6,510 nucleotides of DNA, from contig JAGQYZ010000105.1 in the NCBI GenBank assembly GCA_020435865.1, positions 1 to 6,510 on the forward strand, in the 5' to 3' direction. Under the pieces are notes generated by a model. It was not told the origin of the DNA. It searched no databases and saw only the letters and a program-made list of their open reading frames with translations. This document shows, piece by piece, positions 1 to 6,510 of this stretch; within the stretch, counting starts at the first letter, position 1; the number at the start of each line of letters is the position of its first letter. Origin of the DNA: Aequorivita sp. (GTDB lineage Bacteria; Bacteroidota; Bacteroidia; Flavobacteriales; Flavobacteriaceae). Both the position numbers and the translations under genes were made by a program.

Positions 1-164
1 GCAATTTCAAATTCCGGTTCAAAATAGATAGTGGTGTTTTTATCAATTTTAAAAGTTCCATTTTTTAATTCTAAAGACTGTGGTTTTGGAATCAGTGCAA
101 TTTCATTCTGCGCAAACATTCCGAAGGAAATTATGAAAATTGCATATAAAAGAAATTTTCGCAT
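1..164 (-). CDS. Beta-N-acetylhexosaminidase (GH20-type), N-terminal fragment cut by window edge
   Basis: The minus strand from the ATG at 164-162 stays open to the window edge (54 full codons), so the gene continues outside. The protein begins with MRKF and a hydrophobic stretch (about residues 4-18) ending in GMFAQ, a Sec signal peptide probably cut near A18/Q19, so the product is periplasmic or secreted. Residues 23-30 read ALIPKPQS and are followed by LELKNGTFKI and TTIYFEP. This is the usual opening of the non-catalytic N-terminal domain (GH20b) that precedes the catalytic barrel in bacterial GH20 enzymes, which release terminal beta-linked GlcNAc/GalNAc. The catalytic Asp-Glu pair lies outside the window, so activity cannot be checked. 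The start is 2 nt after the beta-mannosidase stop, which implies co-transcription and probably translational coupling. No Shine-Dalgarno sequence is visible; the leader is A/T-rich, as is normal in Bacteroidota. Confidence 0.85.
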   Translation of the reverse strand, partial: MRKFLLYAIFIISFGMFAQNEIALIPKPQSLELKNGTFKIDKNTTIYFEPEFEI

Positions 165-166
165 TG

Positions 167-2713
167 TTAATTTATAAATTGGTTTAATGTTTTGATACTT
201 AGTTTGGGTGCAATTTTTCTTTCGGTTGAAAAGAAAATTGTTTTGTTCTCGTTCGGCAACAAATCGAAGAAATTATCCTCGAACTTTCCTTTTTTATCTG
301 CCATTAAAAATACATTTTTTTGGAGCGTTTTTGAGGAAAGGGTAATTGCAAAAACATAATCAGTGTCCGTTCGAGCGGAGTCGAGAACTTTCGATTTAGA
401 GTTTTTGGGAAGGTCTCGACTGCGCTCGACCTGACAATCCACTTCAATTTCTGGGTTTTTCAACTTCAAATCCTTCGGTTTATTAAAATAATACAGGTAT
501 TCACTTTGCCCGAAATTTACTTTTAAAACGCTAAATGCTTTATCAAAATTCAAGCTTTCCAATGGTAGCGAGTACAGGATTTCACTACTATTTTCAATGC
601 TTTCAGCCAAAGATTTATTTTCATAAATTATTTTTCCATCAAAATCAATCAACTCTAGCGAAAGAGAATCTGTAACCGTTTCAAAAGTATCGTTAATCAC
701 AAAAATATTAAGCGAATCGTTCTTTTCTTCCGCAGAAACCAGCACATTTTCAAACGCTTTTTTCGCACGATAGTGTAGTGCTTTCCAATTGCCCAAATAA
801 TCAATGCTGGACCAAGAAACCGCTGGCCAGCAATCGTTCAATTGCCAATATAACGTGCCCATATTGTAAGGTTTTGCGCGGCGCTGGGCGTGGATTCCTT
901 TTGTAATTCCGTAGGCTTGCAGCAATTGGCTCATATAAACGTAATCGTCAGCGTTTTGAGGAACGGGAAAGTCGCGCGCCATATAATCTGCTATGATTTG
1001 AAATCCCCGTGAATGTTTTTGATGATTTGCAAAAAGGGAATCGTTTAATTCAACAAAATCCCTTCCGATGGCATATTCTATGGTTTCAACACTCGGAAAT
1101 GACTGAAACCCAAACTCGCTCATAAATCGGGGAACGTTTTCCTCAAAATGCTCAAAGGGATAACCGTCGTGCCACACCCACCAATCGTGCGCATCGCCCT
1201 CAAATTGGTAACGCTTGTCTCCTCTACCGTATTTTGGGGAACTTTCCCAATAGCTAATATTCGGACTTAAACTATCAACCGCTCGTGGTAAAATATGATT
1301 GAAAACCGCATAATAATTCGCCCAAATTTCCTGTTTTTGTTCCTCGGTTTTACCTTCCTGCCAGCCCCAACGATACCAACCTTCACTGTTTTCATTATTG
1401 CCGCACCAAAGCGATATACTTGGATGGCCGCGCAATTGTTTTATAGTTTCAATGGCTTCTTGCTTTACATTTTCCAAAAATGCGGCATCCCCTGGATACA
1501 TCGCGCAGGCAAACATAAAATCCTGCCAGACGAGGATTCCTTTTGCATCACAGAGTTGATAAAAATAATCATCCTCATAAACACCCCCGCCCCAAACGCG
1601 GAGCATGTTCATATTTGCAGAAACTACGTCATCAATAAGCGTTGAGTATTTATCTTGAGCAATTTTCGCTTCCAACATTTGTTGCGGAACATAATTGGCG
1701 CCTTTCATATAAACCGGTTTTCCATTCAATTTGAAATAAAAACTTTCGCCTACGCTATCTTTTTTAGTAATTAATTCAATGGAACGAACTCCGAGTTTTT
1801 TTGAATAAGTTTCCAAAACATTTTTATTGTGAATCAATTCAACCTGAATGTCATATAAAAATGGTTCCCCTACATTGTGTGTCCACCAAAGTTTGGGGTT
1901 CTTAATAGTGAAAGGCATTTGATATTCGCTTTCACCAGCTTTGGTTTTAAAGGTTGAAGAAACCGTTTCGGAAGTAGTTTTATTGATGATTTTCAGCGTG
2001 ATCTCTTCCTCTTTTACCGTTTCAATTTCAAACTTCGCGTTAATTTCAGCAAGGGTATCCGTGATTGATTTTGTTTCGAGAAAAATGTCTGTAAATCGTG
2101 CAATATCGTAGTTAATTAAAGAAACATTTTTCCAGATTCCCACTGTTCTTATTTTCGGCGCCCAATCCCAACCGTATTGATATTGGGGTTTTCGGGAGAA
2201 AACTCTATTTCCTTCGGGAAGTTTATAGGCCAGCTTTTCAGCTTCTTCGGCTTCAATGGAATCTGGGCTTTTGAAAATAAGGAGCAATTCGTTTTCTGCT
2301 TTTAAAGCATCGCTTACATCCACTTCCCAACTTCGGAAAGCGTTGTTTGTGGAAAGTATTAAACTGTCATTCAAAAAAACTTCGGCATAGGTGTCCAAGC
2401 CTTCAAAATTCAAAAAATGCTTGGTTCTTTTTAAGGTTTCTTCGGAAAGGGAAAAATGCTTTTTATACTGCCAATTTCTTTCAGAAACCCACTGTATGGA
2501 ATCTTCATTGTTTTTAAGAAATGGATCGGGGATTTCACCCAATCGCAACAAATCTGCTTGTACGGTTCCGGGAACTTGAGCAATTTTCCAATCATTTTTT
2601 CCCTCTTCAGAAAATTGCCAATCGCCATTTAAGGAATGGGTTATATTTGGCGCTTCTTCACAGGAACTAAAAGCAAAAACAAATAAAAAAATGATGCAAT
2701 GAAATTTTCCCAT
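167..2713 (-). CDS. GH2 beta-mannosidase, lipoprotein (848 aa)
   Basis: Exo-acting glycosidase predicted to remove terminal beta-linked mannose (EC 3.2.1.25) by a retaining mechanism. The chosen ATG (2713-2711) gives a lipoprotein signal, MGKF then a hydrophobic stretch ending FSSC, with Cys18 as the lipidation site and EE after it. The open frame continues 37 codons upstream to a TTG, but that extension overlaps the preceding gene and the terminator and would bury the signal. Domains by position: GH2 sugar-binding domain about 25-200 (HSLNGDWQF; YQYGWDWAPK at 177-186); Ig-like about 205-315; TIM barrel about 320-650; C-terminal Ig-like domains to 848. Catalytic motifs are intact: WCGNNE with acid/base E441, and FMSEFGFQS with nucleophile E533. 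MLRVWGGGVYEDDYF (370-384) and LYWQLNDCWPAVSW (621-634) are family hallmarks. Residues about 760-784 come from an inserted palindromic repeat. The length is normal for the family. The residues after Cys18 could mark surface export, which is inference. Confidence 0.93.
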   Translation of the reverse strand: MGKFHCIIFLFVFAFSSCEEAPNITHSLNGDWQFSEEGKNDWKIAQVPGTVQADLLRLGEIPDPFLKNNEDSIQWVSERNWQYKKHFSLSEETLKRTKHFLNFEGLDTYAEVFLNDSLILSTNNAFRSWEVDVSDALKAENELLLIFKSPDSIEAEEAEKLAYKLPEGNRVFSRKPQYQYGWDWAPKIRTVGIWKNVSLINYDIARFTDIFLETKSITDTLAEINAKFEIETVKEEEITLKIINKTTSETVSSTFKTKAGESEYQMPFTIKNPKLWWTHNVGEPFLYDIQVELIHNKNVLETYSKKLGVRSIELITKKDSVGESFYFKLNGKPVYMKGANYVPQQMLEAKIAQDKYSTLIDDVVSANMNMLRVWGGGVYEDDYFYQLCDAKGILVWQDFMFACAMYPGDAAFLENVKQEAIETIKQLRGHPSISLWCGNNENSEGWYRWGWQEGKTEEQKQEIWANYYAVFNHILPRAVDSLSPNISYWESSPKYGRGDKRYQFEGDAHDWWVWHDGYPFEHFEENVPRFMSEFGFQSFPSVETIEYAIGRDFVELNDSLFANHQKHSRGFQIIADYMARDFPVPQNADDYVYMSQLLQAYGITKGIHAQRRAKPYNMGTLYWQLNDCWPAVSWSSIDYLGNWKALHYRAKKAFENVLVSAEEKNDSLNIFVINDTFETVTDSLSLELIDFDGKIIYENKSLAESIENSSEILYSLPLESLNFDKAFSVLKVNFGQSEYLYYFNKPKDLKLKNPEIEVDCQVERSRDLPKNSKSKVLDSARTDTDYVFAITLSSKTLQKNVFLMADKKGKFEDNFFDLLPNENKTIFFSTERKIAPKLSIKTLNQFIN
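364..436. repeat. In-frame palindromic repeat element inside the beta-mannosidase gene
   Basis: Two 23-nt arms, 364-386 and 414-436, are reverse complements at 20 of 23 positions, with a 27-nt spacer. After one mismatch (387/413) the pairing continues inward at 388-392 with 408-412, including one G-T pair. The arms share the core GTCGAG...AGTCGAG and are far richer in G+C than the surrounding gene. On the minus strand the first arm is read as CQVERSRD and the second as LDSARTD, with no stop in this frame. It interrupts the C-terminal Ig-like domain between PEIEVD and TDYVFAITLSS, at a probable strand-to-strand turn. From memory, VERSRD/SARTD palindromes recur in flavobacterial genomes, mostly between genes. 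No transposase is encoded here and no clear target duplication is visible. It may be a non-autonomous mobile repeat, comparable in behaviour to the in-frame palindromic elements of Rickettsia. Confidence 0.8.
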
Positions 2714-2814
2714 TGCACTAAAATAGCTGTTTTCAAAATAGGATATAAAAAAAATCTGCCTTAAAAAAAGTTTCAAGACAGATTTACAATCAACAATAAA
2801 AATTATGAAAAAAA
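2714..2814 (-). other. Intergenic region upstream of the beta-mannosidase, no clear promoter
   Basis: These 101 A/T-rich bases separate the efflux operon from the glycosidase genes and contain the hairpin terminator. I looked for the Bacteroidota sigma factor pattern (TTG near -33, TAnnTTTG near -7). TATTTTG at 2740-2734 is one base too short in its spacing, and TATTGTTG lies before the hairpin with one mismatch. Neither has a properly spaced -33 TTG. No Shine-Dalgarno sequence precedes the ATG at 2713; the bases just upstream are TTTTAGTGCA. The glycosidase genes therefore either use an unrecognised promoter overlapping the terminator or depend on read-through. Confidence 0.5.
2747..2785 (-). 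terminator. Rho-independent terminator of the efflux operon
   Basis: In minus-strand order, 2785-2775 (AAATCTGTCTT) pairs with 2762-2752 (AAGGCAGATTT), an 11-bp stem with one G-T pair and a 12-nt loop (2774-2763). It is followed by a run of eight T (2754-2747), part of which closes the stem. It begins 30 nt after the TAG stop of the outer-membrane factor, where the efflux operon should end. Read on the plus strand, the stem is preceded by A8 and followed only by TTTACAAT, so it is a much weaker terminator in that direction. The T-run ends 33 nt before the beta-mannosidase ATG. Confidence 0.8.
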
Positions 2815-4209
2815 CTATCGCCAACCGCCGCCCAAGGCTTCATATAAATCTACGATGGCCTGGAGCTGGTTATTCTTTGTGCTTATTAGGTTTAAACTTG
2901 AGTTAAGCGCATTTTCTTGTGCATTTAAAACTTCCAAATAGTTTGCAAAACCGTTATTCAAAAGTTCTTCGGAATAGTCTGTCGCCAAATTGTAAGCTTC
3001 AAATTCTTTTTGGTTCACTTCAATTTTTTCGGTTGCAGCCTCATAGTTATAAAGCGCATCGGAAACTTCTTTGCTAGCTGTAATTACCGCAAGTCGAAAA
3101 TCCAAATAAGCCTGCTCCTGCTGTGCTTGCGAAACTTCATACTGGGTGCGTATTTGGCGCTTGCTGAAAATAGGCTGAGTCAACCCACCAATTATAGTTG
3201 CAAATATTGAATTAGCATTGAAAAGTTTGTCAATTTCAATATTCTGGAAACCTCCCGTTGCCGAAAGCGTCAATGAAGGATAGAAATTTGCGCGCGCTGC
3301 ATTGGTAAGTTCAAAAGCGTTCATCAGTTTGTATTCCGCGGCCATTACGTCAGGGCGGTTTCTAAGCAATTGCGCTGGTATACCTGTGTTTAAGACTATA
3401 TCGATTTCTTGATTTTCCAAACTTCCACGGGGTATTTCCTGCGGAGCACTTCCCAATAAAATGGACATGGTGTTTTCCAGCAAACGCGCTTGGTTTTTTA
3501 AATCGATTAAAATTCCCTGTGCGGTGTACAACTGAGCTTCCGTCTGCTTTACGCCTACTTCGGTCACGTTTCCAGCTTCTTTTAATGCTTGGGTAGTTTC
3601 CAAACCTTTGGAGCGTGTTTCAATGGTTTCTTCTGTAACACGTATTTGCTCATCCAATGCTAACAATTGATAATAAACCGAAGCAATATTGGCAATCAGC
3701 CTACTTTTAACAGCTTGGTGCGCTGCCACGCTTTGAAGGTATGAAGCTTGAAAAGCTCTCTCATTGCTGCGAATTTTTCCCCAGATATCTGCTTCCCACG
3801 AAAGACTCGCGCTCAATTCATATTGACTGATTGAGGAAATATTTCCAAACTGGTTTTGGGCTGGCAATTCCTGATGGGAATATTTTGCATTTCCGTTAAG
3901 AGTTGGCAAATAAACCGCTTTTCCTTGTTTTACATATGCTTCTGCTATTCGGATTTGCTGTAGTGCCACGCGAATATCCATATTGTTTTTCAAGCCTTCC
4001 TCAATGTAACCTTGCAACAATGGATCCGTAAACAATTCCTTCCACGAAAGGGTTGCAATGCTCAACGTATCCTGCGGAAGATTTTCAGTTCGGTAATTTG
4101 CTTCATTTACAACCTGTGGCCGTTCGTAATCTTTTGCAGCGAAGCAGGAAACCAACAGAAATGGCAAGCTTACCAATATCAAAATTTTATATATGCTATT
4201 CTTTTTCAT
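2815..4209 (-). CDS. Outer-membrane factor lipoprotein of RND efflux system (NodT/OprM family, 464 aa)
   Basis: Forms the outer-membrane channel and periplasmic tunnel through which the RND pump expels substrates, as TolC/OprM trimers do. The N-terminus MKKNSIYKI plus a hydrophobic stretch ends in LLVSC, so Cys22 is the lipidation site; the following KDYERP (26-31) matches the CxxxxxYxRP opening of this family. Two outer-membrane-efflux repeats occupy about residues 60-250 and 275-460. Family signatures are LSWEADIWGKIRS (136-148), LLRNRPDVMAAE (281-292), YPSLTLSATGG (310-320) and the C-terminal DLYEALGGGW (454-463). The length is typical. I chose the ATG at 4209-4207. An in-frame TTG six codons upstream (4227-4225) is possible but would only add charged and bulky residues before the lipoprotein signal. 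The start lies inside the 3' end of the RND pump gene with a 14-nt overlap, a sign of translational coupling in one operon. Confidence 0.94.
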   Translation of the reverse strand: MKKNSIYKILILVSLPFLLVSCFAAKDYERPQVVNEANYRTENLPQDTLSIATLSWKELFTDPLLQGYIEEGLKNNMDIRVALQQIRIAEAYVKQGKAVYLPTLNGNAKYSHQELPAQNQFGNISSISQYELSASLSWEADIWGKIRSNERAFQASYLQSVAAHQAVKSRLIANIASVYYQLLALDEQIRVTEETIETRSKGLETTQALKEAGNVTEVGVKQTEAQLYTAQGILIDLKNQARLLENTMSILLGSAPQEIPRGSLENQEIDIVLNTGIPAQLLRNRPDVMAAEYKLMNAFELTNAARANFYPSLTLSATGGFQNIEIDKLFNANSIFATIIGGLTQPIFSKRQIRTQYEVSQAQQEQAYLDFRLAVITASKEVSDALYNYEAATEKIEVNQKEFEAYNLATDYSEELLNNGFANYLEVLNAQENALNSSLNLISTKNNQLQAIVDLYEALGGGWR

Positions 4210-6510
4210 CTGAAATATTTTCTTCAATAGGTTTTAATTTTTCAGTCGGTACCCCCGTAATTTTTTCCTGTAACCACTGAAAAAGGATGAACAAAATTGG
4301 AATTACAAAAACCCCTATAATTGTACCAATCAGCAATCCGCCCACAGCTCCGGTACCAATGGAACGGTTTCCGGCAGCACCGACCCCATTGGAAAGTACC
4401 AACGGCATCAATCCAAATATAAAGGCGAAGGAAGTCATCAAAATGGGTCGCAATCGCGCTTCTGCGCCATCAATGGCAGCATCCAAAATAGATTCGCCGT
4501 GTTTTCTTCGCTGTAGGGCAAATTCAACAATAAGAATTGCATTTTTCGCAAGCAATCCGATAAGCATTATGAGCGCAATCTGGAAATAAATATTGTTTTG
4601 CAATCCCATAAACTGTGTTGAAATATAGGCTCCAAAAACTCCAACAGGTAATGAAAAGAGTACCGAAAATGGCAATAAATAACTTTCGTATTGGGCAGCG
4701 AGCAAAAAGTAAACAAACACCAATGACAATATGAAAATCGTCGTAGTTTGGTTACCTGCACTTTTTTCTTCCAAGGTTAAACCGGAATAAGCAATATCAA
4801 AGTTGCTAGGCAAGGTTTTACTCACTTCTTCAACTGCAGCAATAACATCTCCCGAGCTATAGCCTGGCGCCGGTGCTGCCGTAACCTTTGTGGAATTGAA
4901 TAAATTGAAACGCGTAACCGATTGCGGACCATACACTCTTTTCAACGTAATGAATTGGGTGATAGGAGTCATTTCACCACTGGCGGTACGCACATAAATA
5001 TTATTCAAATCGCTTTCGCTAGCTCTATCTTCCGGCAAGGCTTGTACATATACACGATATTGTTTTCCGAAGCGGGAAAAATCTGCTGCGAAAATACTTC
5101 CTATATACCCCTGAAGCGTATTGAAAATGGTCTGTACCGAAACTCCCACTTCCTTTGCCAAAGGTATGTTCAATGTCATTTCATATTGTGGATAACGTGT
5201 ATTGAAAGAGGATTGTGCATATTGTATTTCAGGCCGTTGACTCAGCTTTGAAATGAATTCTTGATTGGTTTGGTCCAAATCTGTAAAGCTTCCCCCAGAA
5301 CGATCCAAAAGGTTTACTTCGGCCCCAGCAGAGTTTCCGAAACCTGGAATACTTGGCGGAGAAAAGAATATAATCTGAGCCTCTGGAATTTGGGCTGCAA
5401 TTCCGAAAAGTTGACCAGTTATTGCTTGTACCGAAAGCGAATCGGCTTCTCTGTTTTTCCAATCGTCAAGTCTAATAAACCCAAGGCCATAATTGCTTCC
5501 CGCGCCACTAATCAAACTTCTTCCATCAATTACTGATGCTCCTTGTACGCCGGGTAATTCCTTAATTTTAGAATAAAGTTTTTGGTTTACTTCGTGGGTT
5601 CTATCTACTGAAGAGCCCGCGGGAAGCTCAACGTTCATAAAAATAATCCCACGATCTTCATCAGGAACAAAACCTGTTTTCAAAGTTGCGGATGACCACC
5701 AAATCGCTAAAACTGCCAAAAGCAAAATAACACCAGTAATCCACTTATGTCTGTATAAAAAATGTACAGATCTTCCATAACGATCTACGGTAGCTTTAAA
5801 ACCTCGATTAAATCCTTTAAAAAACTTCTGAATAAAACCTGGTTTGTTGCTGTTCTGTTTTTCATCGTGACCTTTTAGAAAAAGGGCGCTCAACGCAGGT
5901 GTTAAGGTTAAGGCATTTACTGCCGAAATAATAATTGCCACAATAAGTGTTACGCCAAATTGTTCGTAAAATACTCCCGTGGGACCCTTTATAAAAGTTA
6001 CAGGAATAAATACTGCCGACATCACTAAAGTAATGGAAACAATGGCTCCCGAAATTTCGTGCATTGCTTTAAGCGACGCATTTTTCGGGCTTTTTTCACC
6101 TTCATCAATCTTTGAATGGACAGCCTCGACGACGACAATGGCATCATCCACCACAATTCCAATTGCCAATACCAATGCAAAGAGCGTCAAGAGGTTGATG
6201 GAATATCCGAAAAGATTAAGAAAGAAAAATGTTCCAATGATTGAAACAGGTACTGCAATTGCCGGTATTAATGTAGAACGAAAATCCTGTAAAAATATAA
6301 ACACCACAAGGAAAACCAATAGGAACGCTTCAACCAAAGTCATTACCACCTTTTCAATGGAGGCATTTAAAAAGTTATTGGTATCGTAAGGAATATAATA
6401 CGTGATGCCTTCTGGAAGATTGGCTTCAACCTGTTTCAATTCTACTTTTATAGCTTCAATAATTTCTCGGGCATTGGAACCTTTAGTTTGGAAAATACCC
6501 ATGTTCACCG
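4196..6510 (-). CDS. RND multidrug efflux permease (HAE-1/AcrB family), 5' end cut by window edge
   Basis: Inner-membrane proton-driven pump of a tripartite exporter. About 770 C-terminal residues are present; by alignment with E. coli AcrB from memory, about 286 N-terminal residues (TM1, much of the first porter domain) lie beyond 6510. The truncation is therefore the window edge, not decay. Eleven of twelve membrane segments are visible: about residues 51-130 (TM2-4), 156-211 (TM5-6), 255-273 (TM7), 588-661 (TM8-10) and 688-742 (TM11-12). Proton-relay residues are intact: D121/D122 in GIVVDDAIVVVE (AcrB D407/D408), K655 in GLLAKNAILIVEF (K940), R685 and T692 in RLRPILMTS (R971, T978). PPSIPGFGNSAG (384-395) belongs to the periplasmic porter/docking region. 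The AcrB phenylalanine-rich deep pocket is not conserved (residues about 322-336 read QGASVIDGRSLISGA), so substrates cannot be inferred from AcrB. An adaptor gene is expected upstream, outside the window. Confidence 0.95.
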   Translation of the reverse strand, partial: VNMGIFQTKGSNAREIIEAIKVELKQVEANLPEGITYYIPYDTNNFLNASIEKVVMTLVEAFLLVFLVVFIFLQDFRSTLIPAIAVPVSIIGTFFFLNLFGYSINLLTLFALVLAIGIVVDDAIVVVEAVHSKIDEGEKSPKNASLKAMHEISGAIVSITLVMSAVFIPVTFIKGPTGVFYEQFGVTLIVAIIISAVNALTLTPALSALFLKGHDEKQNSNKPGFIQKFFKGFNRGFKATVDRYGRSVHFLYRHKWITGVILLLAVLAIWWSSATLKTGFVPDEDRGIIFMNVELPAGSSVDRTHEVNQKLYSKIKELPGVQGASVIDGRSLISGAGSNYGLGFIRLDDWKNREADSLSVQAITGQLFGIAAQIPEAQIIFFSPPSIPGFGNSAGAEVNLLDRSGGSFTDLDQTNQEFISKLSQRPEIQYAQSSFNTRYPQYEMTLNIPLAKEVGVSVQTIFNTLQGYIGSIFAADFSRFGKQYRVYVQALPEDRASESDLNNIYVRTASGEMTPITQFITLKRVYGPQSVTRFNLFNSTKVTAAPAPGYSSGDVIAAVEEVSKTLPSNFDIAYSGLTLEEKSAGNQTTTIFILSLVFVYFLLAAQYESYLLPFSVLFSLPVGVFGAYISTQFMGLQNNIYFQIALIMLIGLLAKNAILIVEFALQRRKHGESILDAAIDGAEARLRPILMTSFAFIFGLMPLVLSNGVGAAGNRSIGTGAVGGLLIGTIIGVFVIPILFILFQWLQEKITGVPTEKLKPIEENISDEKE

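Noticed and set aside
364..436. CRISPR repeat or riboswitch
   Set aside because: There is only one copy in the window, it is palindromic with a single spacer, and it lies inside a coding frame rather than in a leader.
362..440. A frameshift or sequencing error producing the odd VERSRD...SARTD segment
   Set aside because: The segment is a near-perfect inverted repeat and the conserved C-terminal domain continues in the same frame on both sides, which fits an insertion better than an error.
2734..2740. TATTTTG as a -7 promoter element for the mannosidase
   Set aside because: It has one base fewer than the TAnnTTTG pattern and no TTG at suitable spacing upstream, so it is not listed as a promoter.
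2714..2824. A 37-residue N-terminal extension of the beta-mannosidase starting at 2824
   Set aside because: It would start at a TTG (not ATG) inside the preceding gene, run through the terminator hairpin and its T-run, and place the lipoprotein signal 37 residues in. The ATG at 2713 gives a clean lipobox.
5979..6389. 136-codon plus-strand open frame antisense to the RND pump
   Set aside because: It lies opposite a strongly conserved pump region (TM2-TM5), shows no recognisable domain and is explained by codon bias of the real gene. The other plus-strand frames (such as 1295-1645) fail for the same reason.
4196..6510. RND pump as a truncated pseudogene
   Set aside because: The frame is open to the very edge of the window and the missing part corresponds to the N-terminus beyond 6510. 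All proton-relay residues and the C-terminus are intact.

Overview
This AT-rich window looks like a chromosomal segment from a marine or environmental Flavobacteriaceae-type Bacteroidota. Supporting signs are start codons without Shine-Dalgarno sequences, lipoprotein and '...FAQ' signal peptides of flavobacterial style, an A/T-flanked hairpin terminator, and a GC-rich palindrome whose arms read VERSRD / LDSARTD. I recall that palindrome as a dispersed repeat in flavobacterial genomes. All four genes lie on the minus strand, so the transcriptional order runs from high to low coordinates.

Region 1 (6510 to 2815) is the distal part of a tripartite drug/solute efflux operon. It holds an HAE-1/AcrB-type RND inner-membrane pump that has lost about 286 N-terminal residues to the window edge. 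This is followed, with a 14-nt overlap, by a NodT/OprM-type outer-membrane factor lipoprotein. The periplasmic adaptor (AcrA-like) gene is expected just outside the window, beyond 6510. A hairpin plus T8 tract (2747-2785) ends this unit.

Region 2 (2713 to 1) is a glycosidase unit. It holds a complete GH2 beta-mannosidase lipoprotein (848 aa) and, 2 nt after its stop, the first 54 codons of a secreted GH20-type beta-N-acetylhexosaminidase that runs off the low-coordinate edge. The two activities match sequential removal of beta-linked mannose and GlcNAc, for example from N-glycan cores or mannose/GlcNAc-containing glycans.

The most unusual feature is at 364-436. A 73-bp imperfect palindromic repeat element sits in frame inside the beta-mannosidase coding sequence and adds about 24-25 residues to a probable beta-turn of the C-terminal Ig-like domain without breaking the frame. 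A second point of interest is that the efflux terminator ends only 33 nt before the mannosidase start codon, leaving little room for an independent promoter. I see no tRNA, rRNA, CRISPR, insertion sequence or wholly new system.
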